Of a DNA stretch of 64,000 nucleotides, positions 50,229 to 58,776 are shown piece by piece. The stretch is from positions 3,348,001 to 3,412,000 of the forward strand of contig CAXXWF010000001.1 of NCBI GenBank assembly GCA_963665865.2. The letters run 5' to 3'. The position numbers and the translations under genes were made by a program. How positions within the stretch are numbered: the first letter of the stretch is position 1; each line of letters begins with the position of its first letter. The notes beneath the pieces are model-generated. The model did no database searches, was not told the DNA's origin, and saw only the letters and a program-made list of their open reading frames with translations. This DNA comes from PHAA01 sp963665865 (GTDB taxonomy: Bacteria; Bacillota; Syntrophomonadia; Syntrophomonadales; Syntrophomonadaceae).

Positions 50229-52085
50229 CTATTGTTCCGGTACGTCGTTAGTTTTCTCTCCTGCTTCTTTAGTTTTCGGCTGTGCTGGGGTGTTTTTCAT
50301 AATAGTTTCAAATTCGGCGGCGTCTATGGTTTCCTTGTCCATCAGCATACTTGCCACCAGATCCAGCCGATTCATATTAGCCTCCAGAATGCCTTCCGCT
50401 TTCTTATAGCTGTTTTCCATGTATTGGCTGGCTTCCTTATCAATAGCATAGGCGATAGCGTCGGAATAATTGCGGTCACGGTTAATATCCCGTCCCAAGA
50501 AAACTTCTTCGCTCTTATGTCCATAGGTTAGCGGGCCTAGTTCATCGCTCATTCCATATTCGGTGATCATTTTTCTGAGTATGCTGCTGGCCCTTTCCAG
50601 GTCGTTCTGGGCTCCGGTGCTGATATCCTTTAGAACCATGGCTTCGGCGACACGACCGCCCAGCAGGGTAGTTACTTCGTCCAGCATATAAGAACGGGTT
50701 ATATAGTTGCGATCCTCTTCCGGCAGGAGCAACGTATACCCTCCGGCTCGACCGCGGGGAATAATAGATATTTTATGCAGTTTGTCGGTATGAGGCAGGT
50801 TAAAAGCAACAATGGCATGCCCTGCTTCATGGTAGGCCACCAGACGTTTTTCTTTATCGGAAATAACCCGGGTTTTTTTCTCGGGTCCGGCGATTACTCG
50901 TTCTATGGATTCTTCCATTTCCTCCATCCCTACCTTGTCTTTGTCACGACGGGCAGTCAGGAGAGCAGCTTCGTTGACCATATTGGCCAGGTCCGCACCG
51001 GTAAAGCCCGGGGTGCGCTTGGCGAGTATTTCCAAATTCACATTATCGCCCAGCGGTTTATCTCTAACATGCACTCTTAATATTGCTTCCCGTCCTTTTA
51101 CATCCGGCCTGTCTATTAGTATATGGCGGTCGAAACGCCCCGGTCTTAATAGGGCCGGGTCCAATATATCAGGACGATTCGTGGAGGCCATTACGATTAT
51201 GCCTTCATTCGTGCTAAATCCATCCATCTCCACCAGCAATTGGTTCAGGGTTTGTTCTCTTTCATCATGACCGCCGCCCAGACCAGCACCACGTTGCCGG
51301 CCTACGGCGTCAATTTCATCTATGAATACTATACAGGGCGCACTTTTCTTAGCATTTTCAAAAAGGTCACGCACTCGCGCGGCTCCAACTCCGACGAACA
51401 TTTCCACAAAGTCTGAACCACTTATGGAGAAAAAGGGCACTCCGGCTTCACCGGCGACGGCTTTGGCCATGAGTGTTTTCCCGGTTCCAGGCGCGCCGAA
51501 CAGCAACACCCCACGAGGAATCTTGGCTCCAATTTTAACGAATTTCTGGGGATTTTTTAGGAACTCTACCACTTCTGCCATTTCTTCTTTGGCTTCTTCA
51601 GCTCCGGCGACATCCTTAAAGGTAGTCTTGACCTCTTCCCCAGTCATAAGTCGAGCCTTGCTGCGGCCAAATTGCATTACCTTGTTGCCGCCGCCTTGAG
51701 TCTGGTTCATTATGAAAACGAGGCCCATTAATAGTAAAATCATTGGAATAAGGTAACTTAAGAGTCCCACCCACCATGCAGGCGGCGGAACTGGCGGCGT
51801 GTCCAACTGGACATTATGGTCCTGCATTACTTTAATAATGTCACTCTCTTTAGGAGCGGTAACGGTAACCTTGGCACCGTTTTGCATGTCGGCAGTAATG
51901 TTATATACCAGGTCATCGACTTCCGCACGAGCCGATACTACCTGGTCCTGCTGAACTTGGGCGTAGAAATCGGAATAAGTGAGCGCCTGGGTTTTAGTTG
52001 TCGGTGTAGAGGTTAATTTTACCGCAACAAGGGCCAAAATGACTATGAGGACATAAATCGCTATGTTTTTTAGGGCTTTGTCCAA
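50229..52085 (-). CDS. ftsH: ATP-dependent zinc metalloprotease FtsH
   Basis: A 618-residue membrane AAA+ protease. Two N-terminal helices (IAIYVLIVILALVAV; WVGLLSYLIPMILLLMGLVF) flank an extracytoplasmic domain. Walker A is GAPGTGKT (197-204), Walker B is CIVFIDEIDAVGRQRG and the second region of homology is RPGRFDRHILIDRPD. The zinc site HEAGH (about 420) is in LVAYHEAGHAIVAF. It degrades membrane and some soluble proteins and has a role in sporulation in Bacillus. A TTG start follows GGAGGAAG. It is downstream of tilS; the hprT gene often found between the two in Bacillus is absent here. Confidence 0.97.
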   Translation of the reverse strand: MDKALKNIAIYVLIVILALVAVKLTSTPTTKTQALTYSDFYAQVQQDQVVSARAEVDDLVYNITADMQNGAKVTVTAPKESDIIKVMQDHNVQLDTPPVPPPAWWVGLLSYLIPMILLLMGLVFIMNQTQGGGNKVMQFGRSKARLMTGEEVKTTFKDVAGAEEAKEEMAEVVEFLKNPQKFVKIGAKIPRGVLLFGAPGTGKTLMAKAVAGEAGVPFFSISGSDFVEMFVGVGAARVRDLFENAKKSAPCIVFIDEIDAVGRQRGAGLGGGHDEREQTLNQLLVEMDGFSTNEGIIVMASTNRPDILDPALLRPGRFDRHILIDRPDVKGREAILRVHVRDKPLGDNVNLEILAKRTPGFTGADLANMVNEAALLTARRDKDKVGMEEMEESIERVIAGPEKKTRVISDKEKRLVAYHEAGHAIVAFNLPHTDKLHKISIIPRGRAGGYTLLLPEEDRNYITRSYMLDEVTTLLGGRVAEAMVLKDISTGAQNDLERASSILRKMITEYGMSDELGPLTYGHKSEEVFLGRDINRDRNYSDAIAYAIDKEASQYMENSYKKAEGILEANMNRLDLVASMLMDKETIDAAEFETIMKNTPAQPKTKEAGEKTNDVPEQ

Positions 52086-52236
52086 TTAACTTCCTCCCCC
52101 ACTTATGTGGTGAAATAATAAATACATCAATATTTGCCGTAAATTCTGGTATATTGTAGCATACCATCCGAAGCTTTTCAAGGTTTGATCAGCTCCCGGG
52201 GTGCCTCGCCAGCTATTCTTTACATCTATTTTCTCC

Positions 52237-53607
52237 CTACTTGAGACTTTTTATCAGCAATATGGATTGGGTATCGCTGTTAACCGCTGCCATCCGAGAT
52301 ACGCCCAGACTCAGCGCGGCATAGATTTCATGATCTGGACCAGCCAGCAAAGGTATCCGATCTCGGTCGTAAAATGGCACTCTACGATCAATAAGAAACT
52401 TCTTCATTTTTTTACTGCCCATCATGCCTGGTGGGCGGAAAACGTCCCCCTCTTGGCGAGAACGCAGATAAAGTGCGGCGGGCAGCAATTTAAAGTCAAG
52501 GTAGATATCGCCAATTTCCGGCTTAAGGTCCTGCTTTTCTATTTGGGAAAACAGGTAGGCTCTGCCCGTCTCCAGTATATCCACGCGACCCGGTACAGAA
52601 ACTTTGTATAAAAATTTAACTCTCTCCTGGGGTCGGGTGGTAAATACCATTCTATCATAAGATTTATTAACCTGAACTTTCTTTTTTAAATGCAGGGTAA
52701 GAGAGGAGCCGTTTTTAAAGCTTAAATCCAGGACCTTCTCGACATCTTCGAGGCTCCATCCCGATTCACCGGTTAACCGACTAAATGCCTGCAGGATGAT
52801 TCTTCGCTGGTAGGCCCGATGGAGAAGGGTTAGGGCCGTATTGTTCAAAACCAGGGTCTCGTCATCCTCATATACGACCATGCTGTTCCAGTACTTAAGA
52901 CATTCTTCCTCCAGGGCTGCATTCTCATCCCGGGCAATCAGGGCGAGCTGGTTTAGTTTGCCCACTATGCGAGGATTGAATTCGGTTTGCAGATAAGGTA
53001 GAAGACCATGGCGAATACGATTGCGCAGATAGTACACGTCATCATTACTTAGATCCAAACAATAGGGAATATTCTCTTGCTTTAAATATTCCTTTAACTC
53101 AACCTTGCTGACGGTAAGAAGAGGTCGGATTAGACTCCCATGAATGGGCAGTATACCGCGCAGTCCTTTGATGCCGGATCCTCGCAAAAGATGCAGGAGG
53201 ACCGTCTCAGCCACATCATCATGATGGTGAGCAGTCGCTATTTTCTGAGCGCCCTGCTCTTCCCGCAGTGCATTAAAATAACTGTAGCGCGCATTTCGGC
53301 CAGCATCTTCCAGGGTCGTTTTTTGCTCCCGGGCTAGTTCTGCAACTGGTACAGTTCGAGAATAGCAGGGTACTCCAATGCTCTGACAGTTTTGTCTTAC
53401 AAAGGCTTCCTCATCTGCAGCTGCATCTCTTAAGCCGTGGTTGAGATGGGCAGCAACTATCTCAAAATCAAGCAACTGGGATAGGCTGTGCATAATATGC
53501 AGCAGAGCCATAGAATCTGGTCCACCAGATACTGCTACAATAACCCGCTCCCCTGGTTGAAGTAATTTATTGGCTTCAATATATTTTTTAATTTTTGTGG
53601 TGAGCAT
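52237..53607 (-). CDS. tilS: tRNA(Ile)-lysidine synthase
   Basis: A 456-residue N-type ATP pyrophosphatase that converts the wobble C of tRNA-Ile(CAU) to lysidine, an essential step. The PP-loop SGGPDS is at residues 27-32 (VIVAVSGGPDSMALLHIM). AAHLNHGLRD, ATAHHHDDVAETVLLHLLRG and NRIRHGLLPYL follow. The C-terminal TilS domain has PAALYLRSRQEGDVFRPPGMMGSKKMKKFLID in parts. ATG follows GGAGAAGTAA. It is located between spoIIE and ftsH as in Bacillus. Confidence 0.96.
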   Translation of the reverse strand: MLTTKIKKYIEANKLLQPGERVIVAVSGGPDSMALLHIMHSLSQLLDFEIVAAHLNHGLRDAAADEEAFVRQNCQSIGVPCYSRTVPVAELAREQKTTLEDAGRNARYSYFNALREEQGAQKIATAHHHDDVAETVLLHLLRGSGIKGLRGILPIHGSLIRPLLTVSKVELKEYLKQENIPYCLDLSNDDVYYLRNRIRHGLLPYLQTEFNPRIVGKLNQLALIARDENAALEEECLKYWNSMVVYEDDETLVLNNTALTLLHRAYQRRIILQAFSRLTGESGWSLEDVEKVLDLSFKNGSSLTLHLKKKVQVNKSYDRMVFTTRPQERVKFLYKVSVPGRVDILETGRAYLFSQIEKQDLKPEIGDIYLDFKLLPAALYLRSRQEGDVFRPPGMMGSKKMKKFLIDRRVPFYDRDRIPLLAGPDHEIYAALSLGVSRMAAVNSDTQSILLIKSLK

Positions 53608-53709
53608 TTACTTCTCCAATTGATTTTCCTCTATGCTTATGCTACCCAAGTTGCGGACAATAGTAAACCCCAAGCGTTAAACTCGGGGTAAAGGGAACAG
53701 GGAAACGAT

Positions 53710-53783
53710 GAGTCAGGGGGACGGTTCTTCTGACTCATCGAGGAAAGTTGCAAGGTGAGTCAGAAGAACCGTCCCCCTGACTC
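53710..53783. repeat. Double GGGGAC cassette with 'gagtca' word, perfect 28-bp inverted pair
   Basis: gagtcagggggacggttctt...ctgactca (53710-53737) and tgagtcagaagaaccgtccc...cctgactc (53756-53783) are perfect inverses, 18 bases apart. Each half carries inverted tgactca words around GGGGACGGTTCTT. It lies between tilS and spoIIE. Confidence 0.85.
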
Positions 53784-53798
53784 CGTCCATGGTTCCTA

Positions 53799-56258
53799 TT
53801 AGCGCAGTTCTAGCTTCATGCAGATGACAGTCATATCGTCGTGAGGTTTTCCTTGGGCGAGTCGCAAGGCTTGGTTGATTACCATTTCTGCCACTAATTG
53901 CGGTTCACCCTCATCAAGGTCGGCTAACAGCTGGCCGATCCATTCCTCGCCATTAACAGTTCGGGATGCATCCAGGACTCCGTCACTGACCATCAAGACT
54001 ATATCACGGGGTAGCAGGTTTTTCTTTTCACTAACCAATTCTACCTCATCCAGGATGCCCATAGGTAACGAACTCGAACTAATCATCGCCACTTTCCGCC
54101 CTCGTTTAATAAATGAGGGGGCACTGGCTGTTTTAATAAAGTCAATTTCCCCAGTGTTGAGATCTATCATTACAATATCCAAAGTGGTAAATGTCTCTGT
54201 GGTGGAACGAAGCAAAAGCACGGAGTTTATCGTATTCAGAGCTACCTGTTTATCAAAGCCGCTGGTTAGGAGATTTTCCAGGAGGTTTACAGCGGTCTGA
54301 CTCTGGCCCGAAGCTTGTTCGCCCACTCCCATTCCATCACTGAGAACCAACAGTTCCTTGCCTTCCTTTAAGGTGGTTATTACATAACTATCCCCGGACA
54401 CATCTTCGCATGCTACCTGGGCAACGGCACTTTGCACATTATAGGTAAATGCCTGGGTAAGTGTGAATTCACAAGCCCCCTGCCCCTTGAGGCGGGGGCA
54501 TTGCTTGCCGCAGACTTCCATCTTTTCACCCATGAGGGAGGAAAGGGCTGGAGCAATACTAAGCTCACAACCAGCTCCATCCATACAAGAAGCTGCCACT
54601 ACCTCCAACAATACTCCTTCTTTACTGCGAATCGGGGTAATGTCTTTGAGATTGATTCCCTGGCGCATACACTCTCGCAGGAGAGTGGACCGTAGTTCAT
54701 AATCAACCTGGGTTTCTACTTCTATTTCCTCCGCCAGATTCTTAACCACCTGGCTTACCCCTTTCAACTGTCTGGCTACCAGTTCACGGGATTCGTCTAT
54801 TTTCCCGGACCAGTACTCGTTCATTCGCAGGTTATCAAAAAGATAGTTGACCGTGCTTACCAGTTCCCGACCATGTATGCATTTATGTTTGAAACTGGGG
54901 GAACATCTTTCATAGCTAATCTGTCCTTCCCCTTCAGCCAGATTGAACAAATCCAGTAATTGCTGAGATGTATTAAAGCAGTCTTGTTCCCAGCAAGTGC
55001 GGTAACGGGTGCAGCCTTCGCAAAAACCATTGGAAAGCTCGTCATATAGATAATTCAGATAGGCTATGGAGGGCGGCTGCGGTTCTGGTTCCACGGCGGT
55101 GGTAAAAGTTGAACTAAGCTCATCAAATACTTCGGCCAGATTTTGTATTCTACTTCCTACATTGGCTTTTATACGACTGTCCACCCGGTTTATTCCACTG
55201 TTCTCAATGCTTTTCGTTCCCAATGATTCTATGGGTATCATGGTTTTAAGTGATTCTGGCAGGACGAAAAATATGAGGCTGGCTATACCAGTTTCCCAGA
55301 TGCCCATAAGGGCAACCTGGTTTTCCGGAATAAACATGGATATGGCCAGATTTCCCATCATAAAGCCGATTATTATACCCAGCCGTCCAAAGTTCCTAAA
55401 TAGCCCGGCTAAGAGTCCGGAGAGCGCATACATACCTAAACTCTGGGCAAATACACTGGAAGCGATGGAAGGGATAATGCCAGCCAAAACTCCCACCATA
55501 GTCCCCCCGCCGCTGCCCCAGACATAGGCTGCTATGAGGATGCCCAGACGACATATGATACTGCTGACACCCAAACCAAATATATGAACATCGTTCAAAC
55601 CCATCACCAGGCCGATTCCCATTATTACAAAGGCCGCCATTTCTTCAAAACTGAATCGGGTCAGGGCTTTGCGGCTTCTTAGCACCTCACTGGCGACCAT
55701 CAGCACAAAGGTCAATACCCCCGATAGCAGGGCTTCAAATACTATTATCATTTCCTGGTAGAAATTTATTTCGGTCATTGTGAGTAGGATGCTTTTGGTA
55801 AGAAATATGATGGCTGCGGTCAGTATTGGCAACCCCCACCAACTCTTCTTGTCTGGTACAGTCACATAGGTCATAACCGCTACCAGGACCAGGATGGCAG
55901 TAATGTTGCTCCATAAGGCTGAACCGGTAAGCACGCTGCCCAAACCTAGCACCGCAAATATTGCTGCCACCGCGCTGCGCTCTCGGCTTTTCCAGGCAAA
56001 CGCTGCCATGAAAGCATAAATATAGGGTAAAAGTTCACCTAAAATGAAAGCTCTGGCCAGGATCAAGGCCCCTAGGGCCGTCAGCACATTGCCGGCCGTT
56101 AGCATTTGTGCTAATTCCTGCCAAATGCGTCCACTCCAGAGTGATAAATGCAGTTCCGGTATCTGAAAGCGAACTGTCGCCTTTTTTTTACTTTTCTTTA
56201 CTTTACGAAACTTATTTTCAACTATCCTTTGATAAGGATATATTTCCTGTCGTTCCAA
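53799..56258 (-). CDS. spoIIE: Stage II sporulation protein E (PP2C-type phosphatase)
   Basis: An 819-residue integral membrane phosphatase that dephosphorylates SpoIIAA to switch on sigma F in the forespore and takes part in polar septum formation. About ten N-terminal hydrophobic helices (residues 45-330) are followed by a regulatory region with the cysteine-rich NGFCEGCTRYRTCWEQDC. The C-terminal PP2C core has LLVLSDGMGVGEQASGQS and VLMVSDGVLDASR (metal-binding Asp residues) and MTVICMKLELR at the end. The start is TTG behind GGGGAGGAAG. A Spo0A-type promoter lies just upstream. It shows the organism is a spore former. Confidence 0.97.
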   Translation of the reverse strand: MERQEIYPYQRIVENKFRKVKKSKKKATVRFQIPELHLSLWSGRIWQELAQMLTAGNVLTALGALILARAFILGELLPYIYAFMAAFAWKSRERSAVAAIFAVLGLGSVLTGSALWSNITAILVLVAVMTYVTVPDKKSWWGLPILTAAIIFLTKSILLTMTEINFYQEMIIVFEALLSGVLTFVLMVASEVLRSRKALTRFSFEEMAAFVIMGIGLVMGLNDVHIFGLGVSSIICRLGILIAAYVWGSGGGTMVGVLAGIIPSIASSVFAQSLGMYALSGLLAGLFRNFGRLGIIIGFMMGNLAISMFIPENQVALMGIWETGIASLIFFVLPESLKTMIPIESLGTKSIENSGINRVDSRIKANVGSRIQNLAEVFDELSSTFTTAVEPEPQPPSIAYLNYLYDELSNGFCEGCTRYRTCWEQDCFNTSQQLLDLFNLAEGEGQISYERCSPSFKHKCIHGRELVSTVNYLFDNLRMNEYWSGKIDESRELVARQLKGVSQVVKNLAEEIEVETQVDYELRSTLLRECMRQGINLKDITPIRSKEGVLLEVVAASCMDGAGCELSIAPALSSLMGEKMEVCGKQCPRLKGQGACEFTLTQAFTYNVQSAVAQVACEDVSGDSYVITTLKEGKELLVLSDGMGVGEQASGQSQTAVNLLENLLTSGFDKQVALNTINSVLLLRSTTETFTTLDIVMIDLNTGEIDFIKTASAPSFIKRGRKVAMISSSSLPMGILDEVELVSEKKNLLPRDIVLMVSDGVLDASRTVNGEEWIGQLLADLDEGEPQLVAEMVINQALRLAQGKPHDDMTVICMKLELR

Positions 56259-56296
56259 CTTCCTTCCTCCCCTGCTTTATAATCGTACATTCCACA

Positions 56297-56329
56297 ATTA
56301 TAGCAGGAGTATCTGGTAAAATTTGTCAT
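56297..56329 (-). promoter_or_regulatory. spoIIE promoter: TATAAT with 21-bp spacer and Spo0A-box-like -35 region
   Basis: Read on the minus strand, ATGACA (56324-56329) and a consensus TATAAT (56297-56302) are separated by exactly 21 bases. Known Spo0A-activated sigma-A promoters of Bacillus spoIIE and spoIIG have over-long 21-22 bp spacers with Spo0A boxes at or near -35. Here tttgtcat overlaps -35 (box consensus TGTCGAA) and tgtcgct lies at 56341-56347 in the same orientation. Confidence 0.65.
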
Positions 56330-56407
56330 GTACAGGGGGGTGTCGCTTTTTCCTTCCTGCATAATCTCATTTTTTAGGCCATTAGTAGACTGGGTTCTCT
56401 GTGAATT

Positions 56408-56442
56408 CGCCATTGTGCGGTTTCATCAACCGCACAATGGCG
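56408..56442. repeat. 15-bp perfect hairpin
   Basis: cgccattgtgcggtt (56408-56422) pairs with aaccgcacaatggcg (56428-56442) across a 5-base loop. The plus strand continues tgaaaaaa. It is upstream of the spoIIE promoter and downstream of two terminator-like hairpins. Confidence 0.75.
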
Positions 56443-56450
56443 TGAAAAAA

Positions 56451-56478
56451 GGGACTTCTTTCTACTTAAAGAAGTCCC
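56451..56478. terminator. Terminator-like hairpin A (GGGACTTCTTT stem)
   Basis: gggacttcttt / aaagaagtccc, an 11-bp stem with a 6-base loop. It is almost identical to hairpin B 60 bases away and preceded on the plus strand by gaaaaaa, giving a U run on the minus-strand transcript of focA. Confidence 0.7.
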
Positions 56479-56504
56479 CCAGAGTATCAATAAAGTCAGA
56501 CCGA

Positions 56505-56545
56505 GCAAAAAAGGACTTCTTTCTATTTAAAGAAGTCCTTTTTTA
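56505..56545. terminator. Bidirectional terminator hairpin B after focA
   Basis: aaggacttcttt (56511-56522) and aaagaagtcctt (56529-56540) form a 12-bp stem that extends through A/T flanks. Runs of A before and T after provide U-tracts in both directions. It lies 30 bases downstream of focA and is the natural end of that transcript. Confidence 0.85.
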
Positions 56546-56569
56546 TCAACCTATATATAATATATCCAA

Positions 56570-57409
56570 CTATTTTTTAAGATAAATAAACCAATACATT
56601 AGGCCCACAAAAAGTGATCCACCTACAATGTTGCCGAGGGTAACCGGCAGAAGGTTGGCGGATAAGAAATGCCCATAATTAAATATGGCTGCCATAGCCT
56701 CAGGTGTGCTCTTAGTAGCTGTTGCTGCCAATTCGGGGGCACCATTAAAGATAGTGATGCCCATGGGGATGAAGAACATGTTGGCAACACTATGTTCAAA
56801 GCCGCTGGAAACGAAAGCCATGATGGGGAAAAAGATTGCAAATATTTTACCAACAATATCTTTGGCAGCGAAGGCCATCCATACAGCCAAACAAACCAGC
56901 CAGTTACAGAGAATGCCGCGCATAAAGGCCTGGGTAAAGGTCAAGGTCAATTTACCACTCGCGATGCCGAGAGCTTTAATGCCCATGGCGCTGACTGCGG
57001 TGGCGCTGCCCCAAAAACCGCCGTAATAAATGATGTAAACTAACAGAACTGAACCCACGAAGTTAGCAATGTAAACAACTACCCAGTTTTTAACCAGTCC
57101 GCCCCAACTTGCCTGTCCGTTACAAGCGGAAATAAAACATGCCATGGCATTGCCGGTAAACAGTTCGGAACCGGCGATAACAACCAGCATCAGACCTACG
57201 GAGAACACAGCGCCAAACAGGAATTGTCCGCTCGCAGTTGCAGAGGAATCTCCCATTGAGCCGATCTTGGTCGCTAGATTGGCTCCAAAGCCGATATAAG
57301 CGCCAGCTAGAATACCCAGTAGAAACATTTTAAAAATCGGTAAATCTGTTTTTGCTTTACCTCCATTCGCGGCGGCTACAGCAATCTCTGCAGGGGTCAA
57401 AAAATTCAT
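56570..57409 (-). CDS. focA: Formate/nitrite transporter family channel
   Basis: A 279-residue FNT protein with six membrane helices. Visible marks are FLLGILAGAYIGFGANLATKIGS, the SELFTGNAM loop that lines the pore entrance (GSELFTGNAMACF), NWVVVYIANFVGSV, GILCNWLVCLAVWMA and GFEHSVANMFFIPMGI with the conserved central His (GFEHSVANM). FNT channels pass formate, nitrite or hydrosulfide. Nothing in the sequence fixes the substrate, but the divergent beta-carbonic anhydrase suggests C1/bicarbonate handling. ATG follows GGGAGAGTG. No pfl gene is adjacent. Confidence 0.9.
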   Translation of the reverse strand: MNFLTPAEIAVAAANGGKAKTDLPIFKMFLLGILAGAYIGFGANLATKIGSMGDSSATASGQFLFGAVFSVGLMLVVIAGSELFTGNAMACFISACNGQASWGGLVKNWVVVYIANFVGSVLLVYIIYYGGFWGSATAVSAMGIKALGIASGKLTLTFTQAFMRGILCNWLVCLAVWMAFAAKDIVGKIFAIFFPIMAFVSSGFEHSVANMFFIPMGITIFNGAPELAATATKSTPEAMAAIFNYGHFLSANLLPVTLGNIVGGSLFVGLMYWFIYLKK

Positions 57410-57811
57410 CTAAAATTCACTCTCCCTTTCTAATTCTAAGTTGATAAGATAAGTAGATTACCTCCCTCCCTTCAGAAAAAATAGGACTCAGTTATCGGTC
57501 GAGCCCTTAATACTTGTATGGTTCTGTGCTCAAGCAAAACCAAAACCTCATCTCGATTCGGCTTGAGTTAATACCCGATCTAATGAAATCGACCATCCGC
57601 CCACTAATTTCCCAAATGTATACATTTATATTGTGAATATATACGCACGGTGTTAAAATATTCCTTAGAAAAATATATGACTTCTTCCTCAGAATATTTA
57701 TATTATAATGTGACTATTTCTCCATAAATACGCAAATCCCTGCGCGATTTGCAATTTATAATTATTACTTATACAAACTATAACCCATCATTATTTTTAG
57801 GAGGTAATTGC
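57410..57811. promoter_or_regulatory. Divergent AT-rich region between focA and carbonic anhydrase gene
   Basis: No gene or tRNA in 402 bases. The AT-rich middle (57610-57780) has several Pribnow-like words (tataat at about 57711, tatact-type on the other strand) able to serve both directions. None has a clear -35 partner, so no promoter is placed. A half-palindromic gcaaatccctgcgcgatttgc at 57731-57751 is a 9-base inverted repeat 60 bases before the carbonic anhydrase start; it could be an operator. Confidence 0.5.
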
Positions 57812-58507
57812 ATGTCACACGATGTAGTAAAGTTCGACCTTGAGAGCCTATTGAAGACCCTGGATAGTGGCCTGTCAGATTTCGAAGATTATTTTCCACT
57901 GGATGATTTTGCGCTGGGGCATTATCAACAGCATCCGTTTGTAACCCTGCTAACTTGCTGCGATTCACGTGTTTCCCCCAGTATGCTGGGCAATACCTTC
58001 AACCGCATTTTTTGTGTAGAAAATATTGGAAATCAGGTAAAAAATTCTGAGGGTTCTGTCCTATACGGATTATTGCATTTACACACTCCCCTTATGATTG
58101 TAGCCGGACACAGTGAATGTGGAGCAATTAAGGCAGCAACTTCTGATTTTTCGGGAGAGCCCTCCGCTCTGATCCAAGAGCTTACTACCGTTAAAGCTGC
58201 TCTGGAAAAGGCCTGTTCCGGTATTAAGATTGATTTGGCTGCTGCTTCACTCAGTCAAGCGCAACTTTCCGAACTAAATATTGACGTCCAGATTGAAATG
58301 TTGTTGGCCAATGCTGACGTCGCCCCCCTGGTAGAAAAAAGGGAGTTGCAGATTATCGGTTTGTTTGTAGATTTGCACAATCTTTATGGAGAAGGTCATG
58401 GAAAGGTTTATACGGTAAATGTAAACGGCGAGAAAAATGTGGATGCCATCAAGATGATTGATACTATCGGCGGTTTCGCCGCAAAAGCCAAACGACTGCC
58501 GAAATAG
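57812..58507 (+). CDS. Beta-class carbonic anhydrase
   Basis: A 231-residue zinc enzyme interconverting CO2 and bicarbonate. The zinc ligands are visible as Cys50 in LTCCDSRVSP (with the Asp51-Arg53 dyad) and His100/Cys103 in VAGHSECGAI. The segment FCVENIGNQVKNSEGSVLYGLLHLH is typical. ATG at 57812 lies behind TTAGGAGGTAATTG, so the 21 residues of an upstream frame are discarded. It is transcribed away from focA and ended by a strong terminator. Confidence 0.94.
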   Translation: MSHDVVKFDLESLLKTLDSGLSDFEDYFPLDDFALGHYQQHPFVTLLTCCDSRVSPSMLGNTFNRIFCVENIGNQVKNSEGSVLYGLLHLHTPLMIVAGHSECGAIKAATSDFSGEPSALIQELTTVKAALEKACSGIKIDLAAASLSQAQLSELNIDVQIEMLLANADVAPLVEKRELQIIGLFVDLHNLYGEGHGKVYTVNVNGEKNVDAIKMIDTIGGFAAKAKRLPK

Positions 58508-58521
58508 ACGGGGACGGGACG

Positions 58522-58560
58522 ATAGACGCGGACAGCGCGGACTAATATGACATAGCTGCG
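58522..58560 (+). repeat. 'ATAGACGCGGAC' repeat after the carbonic anhydrase gene
   Basis: atagacgcggacagcgcgga then ctaatatgacatagctgcg, close to 23390-23429. An inverted relative lies at 58731-58776, so the two bracket the intergenic space. Confidence 0.65.
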
Positions 58561-58598
58561 CTATCGCGGAAATTTTTGAACAAGAATATGAACAGCTG

Positions 58599-58640
58599 AG
58601 GGTGCTTCTTTTGTAGAAGCACCCTTTCGTATTTTAACTT
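58599..58640 (+). terminator. Rho-independent terminator of the carbonic anhydrase gene
   Basis: agggtgcttc (58599-58608 region) pairs with gaagcaccct (58616-58625) and is followed by ttcgtatttt. A 10-bp GC-rich stem with a short U-rich tail. Confidence 0.82.
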
Positions 58641-58730
58641 TCTCTATTATTGATAATTGTAACAATGATTATATTCGTGAGGAGTTCTTCTTGTTTCACT
58701 TTATGAAAACAACATCGACCCAAAATCAGT

Positions 58731-58776
58731 GTAAGTCTGCGCCCGTAGGGTCTGCGTATTCCGCGTCTATCGTCCC
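58731..58776 (-). repeat. Inverted 'ATAGACGCGGAC' repeat before the Ppx/GppA gene end
   Basis: gtaagtctgcgcccgtaggg then tctgcgtattccgcgtctat; the inverse reads atagacgcggaatacgcaga. It matches 49437-49483 inverted copies. Confidence 0.6.

Noticed and set aside
56222..56413. 63-codon minus-strand ORF in front of spoIIE
   Set aside because: It overlaps the spoIIE start and contains the -10 and -35 boxes; a promoter reading explains the region better.
57410..57811. tRNA genes in the focA/carbonic anhydrase gap
   Set aside because: No cloverleaf, CCA end or GTTCGAATC-type T-loop could be traced on either strand.
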